A stretch of DNA of 40,831 nucleotides from Scatosoma sp045645245 (lineage in GTDB: Bacteria; Bacillota; Clostridia; Christensenellales; Borkfalkiaceae), in NCBI GenBank assembly GCA_045645245.1, contig JAZRIK010000083.1, forward strand, positions 1 to 40,831. The letters are read 5' to 3'. The notes under the pieces are model-generated. The model was not told where the DNA came from and did not search any database. It saw only the letters and a list, made by a program, of their open reading frames with translations. Each line of letters opens with the position of its first letter. The first letter of the stretch is position 1. A program made the translations under genes and the position numbers. This document shows positions 15,902 to 24,225 of the stretch, piece after piece.

Positions 15902-15903
15902 GT

Positions 15904-18156
15904 ATGAGTAAAGAAGTTAAGTTATCTGTAAATAATTTGAAAATTTCCTTCCGTACGGACGCGGGTAAAGTACAAGCGGTGCGGAATATCTCGTTCGACT
16001 TGTATAAAGGCGAAACGCTTGCAATCGTAGGCGAATCGGGTTCGGGTAAGTCGGTCACGTCCAAAGCGATTATGGGGATTTCCGCAGTGAACTCCATTTT
16101 GGAAAGCGGTGAAATGTTATACGACGGAAAAGATCTTGCGCGTATTCCCGAAGAAGAAATGCACAAACTGCGCGGGGACAAAATTGCGATGATTTTCCAA
16201 GATCCTTTGTCTTCGCTGAACCCTATTATGCGTATCGGTAAACAAATTACCGAAGCGATGCTTTTGAAAAACAAAACCAACCGTAAGGAAGGTAAGGTAT
16301 CGTTTAATCGTATGTTGGGTGTTTTGTCGGCAATGATGAAAGCGTCGCTTGAAGAAAAAATTCAAGCGGGCGTTGATGTGGAACGTGCTACTGCGTACCT
16401 TGAAAAAGTGGACGAAACGATAAAAACGTTCGACCACTTCAACATCAAAGCCATTCAGTTAGAAGAAAGCTACAATAACGCGCGTAATACTGCGGAAGAG
16501 CTGGTTTCCATCATCGATGATACGTTATTCTTGGCAGAAAAGAAACAAAAAATCGATTCCGTTTTTATCAGCAATTTGTTGGTGCGTAAGTTAAAAACCG
16601 TACAAGATATGTACCTTGCAAGCAAGTACTTAGACGCGTTGAACGCGTACATGGTACGCCTCAATGCGGTAAAATCGGACGCAAGAGCAGAAATTAAATG
16701 GTCAACCCGCTTAAAAGCGCTTATCGGTATGGCGTCGCTCAAAACGCAAGCCCCCCAAGCAATGGTGGCTTTGCTTGGCGAAATGCGCGCGACCTTAACG
16801 GAAATGCTTGCGCAAACGCCGTATAACTTCTTCCGTTTGGGGTATTACGTATTCAAAAACCCCGAAGCAAATCTCAGCAATATGCCTGCGGAAGAAGCAA
16901 ACGAACTCACGCTGAAATTCTTGGAAGATGACTTTATGACGGAATTCCTGGAAATGGAAAAATCCGCGGTAGAGTATTCCATTCGAAAGAATATTGCGGC
17001 GAAAAAAGCGGCGATTGAAGCATTGAACGGCGCGGTTGCATTCTTTGAAGCTGCTGATTTTAACGCGAGCAGTGCAAATGCTATGGTAAAATCGGTTAGC
17101 AAGGCGGTACGCGACGCAATCAATCCGATGGAAATCATCAAAGACAGCGTTGCGCACACGTTTGCGGGCGCGTTTGAAAAAGAAGTTCATAATTATTTCT
17201 TCTATTTGAAGAATAACCCCAAAGAAGAAGTTCGTTTTGCCAAGCAAACGGCAAAACGCGAAGCATTGATAGCAAACGGCAAAACGGTAGATTGGAAAGT
17301 TGTTCCTAAATTTATCGTTGAGCCGGAAAAACAAATTGCAAACATTGTTTCGGTGTTAAATCGTGCCATTAATAAATTTACGGCGGACGTGGAAGGCGCT
17401 TCTTCTCTTGACTTGGATAAAAATTGCGTAGATTTGGTCGATTATTTCAAAGCGAAAGCGTCGCAGGTCGTTTACAAGCTCACCAAGCGTATTGCGAAAG
17501 AGAAAGCAATTAAGCTGATGGAAGAAGTAGGTATTCCAGAACCGAGAATTCGTTTTAGACAATATCCGTTTGAATTTTCGGGCGGTATGCGTCAACGTAT
17601 CGTTATCGCAATCGCATTGTCGGCAAACCCTGACATTTTGATTTGCGACGAGCCGACGACGGCGCTCGACGTGACCATTCAAGCACAAATTTTGGAGCTT
17701 ATCAACAAATTAAAGAAAGAACGTCAGTTGTCCATTATTTTCATCACGCACGACTTGGGCGTTGTTGCAAATATGGCGGATAGAATCGCCGTTATGTACG
17801 CGGGCAAAATCGTAGAATACGGTACGGCGAACGACGTGTTCTACAATCCTCAACATCCCTATACGTGGGCGTTGCTTTCGTCTATGCCCGATTTGGACAC
17901 TAACGAAAAGTTGGATTCGATTCCCGGCACTCCGCCGAATATGATTTACCCCCCTGTTGGCGATGCGTTCGCGGAAAGAAATAAGTATGCGATGGAAATC
18001 GACTTTGAAATGCAGCCGCCTATGTTCCAAGTATCGGATACGCATTATGCGGCTACGTGGCTGTTGCATCCCAACGCGCCCAAAGTAGAAATTCCTAAAA
18101 TTATTACAGAACGTATCAAACGTATGCAAGAAAGAGGAGGCGAATATGGGAAATAA
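15904..18156 (+). CDS. oppD: Oligopeptide ABC importer ATPase OppD with a ~400-residue helical insertion
   Basis: A 750-residue ATPase where about 330 is normal. Walker A is GESGSGKS (43-50), the Q-loop Gln is 99, the signature is FSGGMRQR (558-565), Walker B is ILICDEP (578-584) with E583, and the switch His is 616. Residues about 122-530, between Q-loop and signature, are a long Ala/Lys/Glu-rich, probably coiled-coil and helical insertion; normal OppD sequence resumes at KAIKLMEEVGIPEPR (534-548). All four Cys positions of the C-terminal oligopeptide domain that bind a 4Fe-4S cluster in relatives are replaced (region 680-725 reads GD, RN, ID and AT where GC, RC, IC and AC are usual). The gene ends inside oppF (11-nt overlap). 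All catalytic motifs are intact, so it should be active. Confidence 0.92.
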   Translation: MSKEVKLSVNNLKISFRTDAGKVQAVRNISFDLYKGETLAIVGESGSGKSVTSKAIMGISAVNSILESGEMLYDGKDLARIPEEEMHKLRGDKIAMIFQDPLSSLNPIMRIGKQITEAMLLKNKTNRKEGKVSFNRMLGVLSAMMKASLEEKIQAGVDVERATAYLEKVDETIKTFDHFNIKAIQLEESYNNARNTAEELVSIIDDTLFLAEKKQKIDSVFISNLLVRKLKTVQDMYLASKYLDALNAYMVRLNAVKSDARAEIKWSTRLKALIGMASLKTQAPQAMVALLGEMRATLTEMLAQTPYNFFRLGYYVFKNPEANLSNMPAEEANELTLKFLEDDFMTEFLEMEKSAVEYSIRKNIAAKKAAIEALNGAVAFFEAADFNASSANAMVKSVSKAVRDAINPMEIIKDSVAHTFAGAFEKEVHNYFFYLKNNPKEEVRFAKQTAKREALIANGKTVDWKVVPKFIVEPEKQIANIVSVLNRAINKFTADVEGASSLDLDKNCVDLVDYFKAKASQVVYKLTKRIAKEKAIKLMEEVGIPEPRIRFRQYPFEFSGGMRQRIVIAIALSANPDILICDEPTTALDVTIQAQILELINKLKKERQLSIIFITHDLGVVANMADRIAVMYAGKIVEYGTANDVFYNPQHPYTWALLSSMPDLDTNEKLDSIPGTPPNMIYPPVGDAFAERNKYAMEIDFEMQPPMFQVSDTHYAATWLLHPNAPKVEIPKIITERIKRMQERGGEYGK

Positions 18157-19408
18157 TAATGAAGTTTTGTTAAAGGTTGACCATCTTTGTCAATATTTTC
18201 GTTTGGGCCGTAAAGACTTAAAAGCAGTTGACGACGTTAGCTTTGAGATCAAAAAGGGAGAAGCATTTGGGCTCGTAGGCGAGTCGGGCTGCGGTAAAAC
18301 CACGACGGGTCGATCCATTATTAAACTCTACGATATTACTTCCGGTAATGTGTACTTTAAGGGGCAAAGAGTGGGGGCAGGTACGCGTTCATACAAAGAC
18401 GCGATTGCAAAAGCCCGCAGCGAAGCAGCTCAAAAAATTAAGCTTCTTCGTGCAGAAATGAAGAATGCGGATGAGGCGAAAAAAGCGGAATGTCAACAAG
18501 AAATTGCTAAAATTAACGCGGAGCTGGGCGACGTTGTTGATAAAAACAGACAACTGATTCGTGAAGCAAAAGCCGACCACAGAGAAGTGGATAAGCAATA
18601 TGCGGCGTCGTTGGTTGCGGCATTAGAAAAAGAGTACGAAGAAAAATTTAATCAAGCGGCTGGCGACGAAGAACAACTTAAAGCATTAAAAAAAGAATTT
18701 CAATCCAGACGCCGCGTTGCGAAGAACAGCAAATTAATTACGCAAATTCAAATGATTTTCCAAGACCCCATCGCGTCGCTTGACCCGCGTATGACGGTAC
18801 GTGAAATTATTGCGGAAGGTTTGGTTATTCAAGGCATTCGCGACAAAGAATACATTAACGAAAAAGTATATGAAATTTTGGAAATGGTAGGTCTTGTTCG
18901 TGAACACGCCGATCGCTACCCGCACGAATTTTCGGGCGGTCAACGCCAACGTATCGGTATTGCGCGCGCAATCATTATGCAACCGGAAATGATTATTGCG
19001 GACGAGCCGATTTCCGCACTCGACGTATCCATTCAAGCGCAGGTTATTAACCTGCTCAACGATTTGAGAGAACGTTTGGGGCTGACGATTTTGTTCATCG
19101 CGCACGACTTATCCGTCGTTAAATATTTCTCGGATAGAATCGGCGTTATGTACTTTGGCAAAATGGTTGAATTAGCAGACTCGGATGAGTTGTTTAAGAA
19201 CCCATTGCACCCTTATACCAAGTCGTTGCTGTCGGCGATTCCTTTACCCGATCCTATCTATGAAAAGCAACGTACAAGATTGACGTACAACCCGCTTGCG
19301 GAACACGACTATTCAGTTCAAGCGCCGTCTTTGCGCGAAATTGTACCCGGACACTTCGTATATTGCAACGATGCAGAAGAAGAAAAGTATAAGGAAATGT
19401 TGAAATAA
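18146..19408 (+). CDS. oppF: Oligopeptide ABC importer ATPase OppF with a ~115-residue coiled-coil insertion
   Basis: A 420-residue ATPase. Walker A is GESGCGKT (45-52), the Q-loop Gln is 206, the signature is FSGGQRQR (262-269), Walker B is IIADEP (283-288) with the catalytic Glu, and the switch His is 320. Residues about 78-193, between Walker A and the Q-loop, form an added Lys/Glu/Ala-rich coiled coil; this place differs from the OppD insertion, which follows the Q-loop. The C-terminal oligopeptide domain is shortened and only one of the usual Cys (PGHFVYC, 401-407) remains. It pairs with OppD to power the OppBC channel. Confidence 0.92.
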   Translation: MGNNNEVLLKVDHLCQYFRLGRKDLKAVDDVSFEIKKGEAFGLVGESGCGKTTTGRSIIKLYDITSGNVYFKGQRVGAGTRSYKDAIAKARSEAAQKIKLLRAEMKNADEAKKAECQQEIAKINAELGDVVDKNRQLIREAKADHREVDKQYAASLVAALEKEYEEKFNQAAGDEEQLKALKKEFQSRRRVAKNSKLITQIQMIFQDPIASLDPRMTVREIIAEGLVIQGIRDKEYINEKVYEILEMVGLVREHADRYPHEFSGGQRQRIGIARAIIMQPEMIIADEPISALDVSIQAQVINLLNDLRERLGLTILFIAHDLSVVKYFSDRIGVMYFGKMVELADSDELFKNPLHPYTKSLLSAIPLPDPIYEKQRTRLTYNPLAEHDYSVQAPSLREIVPGHFVYCNDAEEEKYKEMLK

Positions 19409-19428
19409 TAACGGACGGTTAAAACGTA

Positions 19429-19926
19429 GTGGAACAAGAAAAGAAAGACGTTGAAGAGCAAGAAAGTAAGCAGCTTCCTACGCAAGAAACGAAAAATACG
19501 CATTCACACGATTGCAAGTTGACATTGACGAAATATATCGTTTCTTTTTGCGTGGCCTCGCTTATTACGTTTATCGTATTTTGGATAAAAGGTTTTTTCA
19601 CCGATAACGTAGGGGTTAATATTCAAATTTTATCCGACGGTTTCGTAGTGTCAGGACTTTTATTAACGTTGTTTGCCGGTATGATTTTTATCAGCGGCGA
19701 AGGCGGGTTAATTGGGATTAGTTTCGTTATGCGTACAGTTGTACAAGCTTTTGTGCCTATGGGTAGAAAGCATCACGAAACATATAAAAAATATCGCGAA
19801 CGAAAATTAGGCACAGCGAAGAAGACAAGCGGTAGCACTATCTTTTTTACGGGATTGTTCTTTCTAACGGTCGGCATCAGTTTTACCATTATTTGGTATG
19901 CGAAATTTTATAACGGAAATCTTTAA
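19429..19926 (+). CDS. Small membrane protein, DUF3899-like
   Basis: A 165-residue protein starting with GTG, 20 nt after oppF. The first 30 residues are charged and cytosolic (EQEKKDVEEQESKQ). There are hydrophobic segments at about 39-57, 70-90 and 140-160, with a conserved-looking FISGEGGLIGISF after the second, which resembles the DUF3899 family. The function is unknown. It is the last gene of the opp operon before the terminator at 19931-19964. The Shine-Dalgarno sequence is weak (GGACGG), so it may depend on coupling to oppF. Confidence 0.65.
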   Translation: MEQEKKDVEEQESKQLPTQETKNTHSHDCKLTLTKYIVSFCVASLITFIVFWIKGFFTDNVGVNIQILSDGFVVSGLLLTLFAGMIFISGEGGLIGISFVMRTVVQAFVPMGRKHHETYKKYRERKLGTAKKTSGSTIFFTGLFFLTVGISFTIIWYAKFYNGNL

Positions 19927-19930
19927 TTAT

Positions 19931-19964
19931 AAAAAACGTTTCGGATTTTACCGAAACGTTTTTT
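19931..19964. terminator. Bidirectional terminator of the opp operon and the AraC gene
   Basis: A 14-bp perfect stem (AAAAAACGTTTCGG 19931-19944 with 19951-19964), 6-nt loop and A/T tails on both sides. The minus-strand AraC gene ends inside the structure (stop at 19948). Confidence 0.92.
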
Positions 19965-20823
19965 TATACTGCGATGGCGTCATACCCACAAAATTTTTGA
20001 ACCGATGTAAAAAATTAGTGAAATCGGAAAAACCGCACCGCATAGCAATTTCTTGTAAAGTAAAATCTTCTTTTAGCAATCTGCACGCGGCGGACAGCCG
20101 ATACTGTATCAAAAACTGAATAGGCGACAAGCCAGTAGCCGCTTTGAATTTTTTCGTGAAATACACCTTTTCCAGCTTGGCTACCTTCGCCAAATCGTCT
20201 AAATATAATTCTTCAAAATAATGCGCTTTGATATATTCTATCGCTTCGTCTATCGCTTGGTTTTGCGAGTGGGACATACTTGGTTGCTGTAAAGCGCAGG
20301 CGAGCGAAAGTTCTTTTAACAAAGTATGAGTAGCGGCGAGTAGCGCAAACGGGTTGTTTTCTTTATTTTTTGTAAGCGTAATCAACCGTAAAAACGCGGC
20401 TTCGATATCGGGATTCATCACTTGAAAGCGCACGGGCTGCTCATCGCTAATACCCAGCAGCTCTAAAAAGCGTTGCGCACTTTTCCCGTTAAAGTGCACC
20501 CAAAAATACTCGTACGGGTCGTTTTTATCGGGAATATAATAATGATACGCGTCTTTGGGAAGTAGCCAAAGCGTGTTCGGCGTAAGATGATATAAGCGGT
20601 TGTTAACGAAATAGTCGCCCTGCCCGCGCACGGTAAATTGCAAACAAAAATCTTCACGCGGTTCCATATTTGTATAAAATTGTGTGGGAATTGCAACCAT
20701 ATGTCCGATTTTTTCCACGTAAATATCCGCAAAATCGGCGGTTTGCAGCGTCGCCGTGTATTTATCTACGTAAATTTCACGGTTTTGCTTTTTCATCAGC
20801 GCAAATGCGTTCGTTGTCGTCAT
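19948..20823 (-). CDS. AraC-family transcriptional regulator
   Basis: A 291-residue regulator with an N-terminal cupin-like sensor half (about 25-160) and a C-terminal double helix-turn-helix (about 190-291), whose second helix set reads FTLQEIAMRCGFSDFTNFLH, the AraC signature. AAGGAG is 6 nt before the ATG. It is divergent from the oxidoreductase-kinase pair across 162 bp that hold both promoters, so it most likely controls that pair in response to a sugar or sugar derivative. The effector is unknown. Confidence 0.9.
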   Translation of the reverse strand: MTTTNAFALMKKQNREIYVDKYTATLQTADFADIYVEKIGHMVAIPTQFYTNMEPREDFCLQFTVRGQGDYFVNNRLYHLTPNTLWLLPKDAYHYYIPDKNDPYEYFWVHFNGKSAQRFLELLGISDEQPVRFQVMNPDIEAAFLRLITLTKNKENNPFALLAATHTLLKELSLACALQQPSMSHSQNQAIDEAIEYIKAHYFEELYLDDLAKVAKLEKVYFTKKFKAATGLSPIQFLIQYRLSAACRLLKEDFTLQEIAMRCGFSDFTNFLHRFKNFVGMTPSQYKKTFR

Positions 20824-20843
20824 ACGATACTCCTTATATAGCT

Positions 20844-20872
20844 AAAATACCATATTTTAAGCGAAAAGTCAA
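20844..20872 (-). promoter_or_regulatory. Promoter of the AraC gene
   Basis: On the minus strand TTGACT (20867-20872), a 17-nt spacer and TATTTT (20844-20849). It starts about 20 bp before the AraC ATG. Confidence 0.65.
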
Positions 20873-20925
20873 GGAAAAATGGGCAAAAAAGACTATTTAA
20901 GACAGTAAAAACACAATATAGTATA

Positions 20926-20954
20926 TTTACAACGCAACAAAAAAAGAGTATAAT
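20926..20954 (+). promoter_or_regulatory. Promoter of the oxidoreductase-kinase operon
   Basis: TTTACA (20926-20931), a 17-nt spacer and a perfect TATAAT (20949-20954), then AAGGAG (20974-20979) before the ATG at 20986. The imperfect -35 box fits an activator such as AraC. Confidence 0.75.
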
Positions 20955-20985
20955 AAAATTAGCTTAAAAAATTAAGGAGCAGAAT

Positions 20986-22272
20986 ATGAAGAAAATTCGT
21001 TTTGCGGTACTTGGCTGCGGAGATAGGGGTAAAATTTACGCCAAGCACGCATTAAAGGAAGAAGGACAAGCAGAAATCGTGGCGATTGTGGACGTAAATC
21101 CTGTTGCTTTGCAGGTTGCAGGCGAGCAATTCAACGTGCCTAAAAATGCGCGTTTTCAAACGCTCGACGACTTTTTGGCTGCGAAAATACAATGCGATAG
21201 CGTAATCAACGCGACGATGGACGAAGCGCATTACGAAACTACGAAAAAGCTGATTGAAGCGGGCTATAACCAACTTTTGGAAAAGCCGGTAGTCAATAAC
21301 GAAGAACAGCTTTTACAGCTGCGTGACCTTGCGAACGCGAAGGGCGTGCGCTTGCTGATTTGTCACGTCTTGCGTTATACTCCGTTCTTCCGTGCGGTAA
21401 AACAGGCGATTTTAGACGGCGAAGTGGGTACCGTACAAACGATGGAAATGCACGAACACGTCAACCCCATTCATTTTGCAAGCTCGTTTTTACGCGGCAA
21501 ATGGGCGGACGAAGACGAATGCGGCTCTGCGCTTTTGTTGCAAAAGTGCTGTCACGATACCGATTTGATGTGCTGGCTGAATAATCAAAGCGTGCCAAGC
21601 TACGTATCCAGCTTTGCGTCGCGCAGCCAGTTTATCGCTGAAAATGCGCCTAAAAATTCGACGGAATTTTGCGCCGACTGTCCGCACAATCAAACGTGCG
21701 TGTATGACGCGAAGCGCACTCAGGTTGACGAAGACTGGTTTGCTTACCAAACTTGGCGTGAAGTACCCAAACCCATTCCCGAAATCACGTACGAAGAAAA
21801 GTTGCAGCACTTGGCGCAGAGTGATTACGGCCGTTGCGTATATAAATTTAAGAAAAATTTAGTCGATCGTCAATCGGTGACCGTTCATTTTGAAAATGGG
21901 AGTATTGCTACGCTAATGCTGGTAGGCGGTGCGGCGCTGGGCAGTAGAAACATACATATCGTCGGGGATAAAGGCGAGTTGTTTGGCAATATGGGCGAAA
22001 ATAAAATTACCATTCGTCAGCGTATTCACGACGGCGCGTTTCACGATTTAGTGACTAAGGAAATCGACGTATCCAAGGCAGTCGGCGACGGGTCGGGACA
22101 CGGCGGCGGGGACGAAGGGCTGATACAAGATTATTTACAGCTATTAAGCGGCGGAAAGACTTCCATCTCTATCACCGACATTAACGATTCGATTTACGGA
22201 CATTTGTGCGTATATTCGGCGGAAAAGAGCAGAAAAAACCACTCGGTAGAAAAAATTAAAAAATTACAATAA
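20986..22272 (+). CDS. Gfo/Idh/MocA-family oxidoreductase
   Basis: A 428-residue NAD(P)-dependent sugar or inositol-type dehydrogenase. The Rossmann loop is GCGDRG (10-15) and the catalytic-type EKP is at 99-101. The family His-Asp pair is plausibly H190 and D193 (CCHDTD). A small Cys cluster, C229-x2-C232-x5-C238, sits in the substrate domain and is shared by a subgroup of these enzymes; it may hold a metal. It lies 12 nt before the sugar kinase, so the pair probably processes one sugar derivative. The exact substrate cannot be read. Confidence 0.88.
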   Translation: MKKIRFAVLGCGDRGKIYAKHALKEEGQAEIVAIVDVNPVALQVAGEQFNVPKNARFQTLDDFLAAKIQCDSVINATMDEAHYETTKKLIEAGYNQLLEKPVVNNEEQLLQLRDLANAKGVRLLICHVLRYTPFFRAVKQAILDGEVGTVQTMEMHEHVNPIHFASSFLRGKWADEDECGSALLLQKCCHDTDLMCWLNNQSVPSYVSSFASRSQFIAENAPKNSTEFCADCPHNQTCVYDAKRTQVDEDWFAYQTWREVPKPIPEITYEEKLQHLAQSDYGRCVYKFKKNLVDRQSVTVHFENGSIATLMLVGGAALGSRNIHIVGDKGELFGNMGENKITIRQRIHDGAFHDLVTKEIDVSKAVGDGSGHGGGDEGLIQDYLQLLSGGKTSISITDINDSIYGHLCVYSAEKSRKNHSVEKIKKLQ

Positions 22273-22284
22273 AGGAAGATGATT

Positions 22285-23352
22285 ATGGAAACACAATACT
22301 TTGATGCAGCGAAGGCATTTGCTTTAGAAGGAAACATTTTAAGCGTTGAGCCGTACGGCGAAGGGCATATCAACGTCACGCAGCTTGTGACGACGGATAA
22401 AAAACGGTACATCTTACAAAAGATGAACACGCGTATTTTTAACCAGCCGAAAAATTTGATGCATAATATTTGTTCTGTGACGGAATTTTTGCGCGAAAAG
22501 GGCTTGGAAACGTTGCGCGTAGTGCCTACCAAAGACGGACAACCGTTTTTCTACAACGGCGATTATTACCGCGTGTACGATTTTATCGAAGATACCATTT
22601 CTTATCAAAGAGTAGAAAACGCGCAGGTTTTCCAAAACGCAGGCAAGGCGTTTGGCGAATTTCAAAATCTGTTAGCCGATTTTGACGCGTCCGGTTTGTT
22701 TGAAATTATTCCCCGCTTCCACGACACGCCCAAGCGTTTTAACGATTTTGTTGCCGCGCTGGAAAAGGATGTGTGCGATCGCGCGAAAACGTGCGAAAAG
22801 GAAATTGCATTCGTGCTTTCCCATAAAGATACGTACGGAAAAGTTATGGACGCGCTTGCGGATAAAAGTATGCCGTTGCGCGTGACGCACAACGACACCA
22901 AGCTGAATAATATTTTGATGGACGCAAAGTCGGGCGAAGCGCGCGCCGTAATCGATTTGGATACCATTATGCCGGGGAGTATGCTCTTCGACTTTGGCGA
23001 CGCCATTCGTTTTGGCGCATCGACGGCGGCGGAAGACGAACGGGATTTGGACAAAGTCCATTTTGATATTTCCTTATTCAAGGCATACGCGCAGGGCTTT
23101 TGCGGAGCGGTGGCAACGAGCATCACGCAAAGAGAAAGAGAATTATTGCCGTACAGCGCGTATTTGATGACGATTGAGTGCGGTATGCGCTTCTTGGGCG
23201 ATTACTTATCAGGGGATACGTATTTTGTGACCAAGTACGCCGACCACAATTTGGTGCGCGCACGTACGCAAATTCGTCTTGCAGGTGAAATGGAAGGGCA
23301 ATTTGCGCAAATGCAGGCGATTGTCGATGAAATTTTAGAAAGCGCAAAATAA
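22285..23352 (+). CDS. APH-fold sugar kinase, NahK-like
   Basis: A 355-residue phosphotransferase of the aminoglycoside phosphotransferase fold. The catalytic loop is HNDTKLNN (202-209), and the metal-binding motif VIDLDTIMPG follows at 222-231. The run DTIMPGSMLFDFGDAIRFG is close to that of N-acetylhexosamine 1-kinases (NahK), which phosphorylate GlcNAc or GalNAc at C1 in bifidobacterial mucin and milk-sugar use. The start at 22285 is preferred to the ATG at 22279 because the AAGGAA box then has 7 nt spacing. It forms an operon with the oxidoreductase and ends at the 23368-23398 terminator. The kinase class is solid; the NahK substrate is inference. Confidence 0.82.
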   Translation: METQYFDAAKAFALEGNILSVEPYGEGHINVTQLVTTDKKRYILQKMNTRIFNQPKNLMHNICSVTEFLREKGLETLRVVPTKDGQPFFYNGDYYRVYDFIEDTISYQRVENAQVFQNAGKAFGEFQNLLADFDASGLFEIIPRFHDTPKRFNDFVAALEKDVCDRAKTCEKEIAFVLSHKDTYGKVMDALADKSMPLRVTHNDTKLNNILMDAKSGEARAVIDLDTIMPGSMLFDFGDAIRFGASTAAEDERDLDKVHFDISLFKAYAQGFCGAVATSITQRERELLPYSAYLMTIECGMRFLGDYLSGDTYFVTKYADHNLVRARTQIRLAGEMEGQFAQMQAIVDEILESAK

Positions 23353-23367
23353 AAACAAGCAAGCTAT

Positions 23368-23398
23368 AAAAAACGTCGTTTATAAAACGGCGTTTTTT
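23368..23398 (+). terminator. Rho-independent terminator
   Basis: A 14-bp stem with one G-T pair (23368-23381 with 23385-23398), 3-nt loop and a T tract. It ends the oxidoreductase-kinase operon. Confidence 0.88.
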
Positions 23399-23486
23399 TG
23401 GTTTAGTAAAACCACGCCGTATGCGCAAGGGCATATTTTTATTTTTTTACGAATATACTTGGATAGAAACGAAGGCAGGGGGTGTT

Positions 23487-24023
23487 ATGAAAAAGAATAT
23501 GGGGCTTTGGCAATTCGGCGGGTTTGTATTTGCAACGGCGCTGGGCACAATTTTACATTTTTTATTCGACTGGACGGGCGCGTATTTCGTTGCGCCCATT
23601 TCCGCCGTCAACGAATCGACTTGGGAGCATATGAAAATTTTATTCTTCCCGATGCTGTTTTTTGCGCTGATACAAAGCAAGTACGTTTCGCGCGACTACG
23701 CGGGCTTTTGGTGGATAAAGCTTATCGGTATTTTGGTGGGGGTGGGCAGTGTGCCTATTTTGTTTTACACCTATAACGGCGCGTTTGGCAGCTCGCCCGA
23801 CTGGCTGAACATTTTATTCTTTTTTATTTCCGCAGGGCTTGGGTATTTCGTGGAATGGCTATTATTTCGCAAGGAAGTAGCTTTACGGCTTGGTTTTATT
23901 GCGGTGATATTGCTTTGTTTTATCGCGATTGCCTTTTTCGTATTCACCTTTACGCCGCCCCGCCTGCCCATTTTCCAAGACCCGTTAACGCAGGGGTATG
24001 GGATAACCAAGATAAAAAGATAG
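23487..24023 (+). CDS. Small multi-spanning membrane protein, DUF6512-like
   Basis: A 178-residue protein with about five or six membrane segments. The run PISAVNESTWEHMKILFFPM (about 35-54) resembles the DUF6512 family, which has a VNESxWEHxKLxFFP core. The start at 23487 is chosen because AGGGGGT lies just before it; an upstream in-frame ATG at 23421 has no such site. The function is unknown. It stands alone between two terminators. Confidence 0.72.
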   Translation: MKKNMGLWQFGGFVFATALGTILHFLFDWTGAYFVAPISAVNESTWEHMKILFFPMLFFALIQSKYVSRDYAGFWWIKLIGILVGVGSVPILFYTYNGAFGSSPDWLNILFFFISAGLGYFVEWLLFRKEVALRLGFIAVILLCFIAIAFFVFTFTPPRLPIFQDPLTQGYGITKIKR

Positions 24024-24038
24024 ATATTTTTATTCAAT

Positions 24039-24067
24039 AGACGGCCGCTTTGACAAGTGCGCCGTCT
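24039..24067 (+). terminator. Terminator after the DUF6512-like gene
   Basis: AGACGGC (24039-24045) pairs with GCCGTCT (24061-24067), followed by a run of T. The 15-nt loop is long but can pair further inside. Confidence 0.75.
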
Positions 24068-24126
24068 TTTTTTGCAATGAAAAGCAAAAAAGCACGCATA
24101 AAGTAGCCGTTTTCGCGGTCGTTTAT

Positions 24127-24155
24127 TTGACTTAATAAGGCAGATGTGCTATAAT
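24127..24155 (+). promoter_or_regulatory. Promoter of the symporter-PaaK-ACT operon
   Basis: TTGACT (24127-24132), 17-nt spacer, perfect TATAAT (24150-24155). The 70-nt leader to the start at 24226 shows no riboswitch that I recognise. Confidence 0.85.
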
Positions 24156-24225
24156 TTTATTTAACCATTTCGTTATTTTTTTGCGACGGTTTTTATAAAA
24201 AACGATATACCAAAGAAGGTTTGCT

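Noticed and set aside
15904..18156. OppD as two fused or frameshifted genes
   Set aside because: The frame is continuous, the ATPase motifs flank the insert in the correct order, and codon use is even across the junctions, so a true insertion is the simpler reading.
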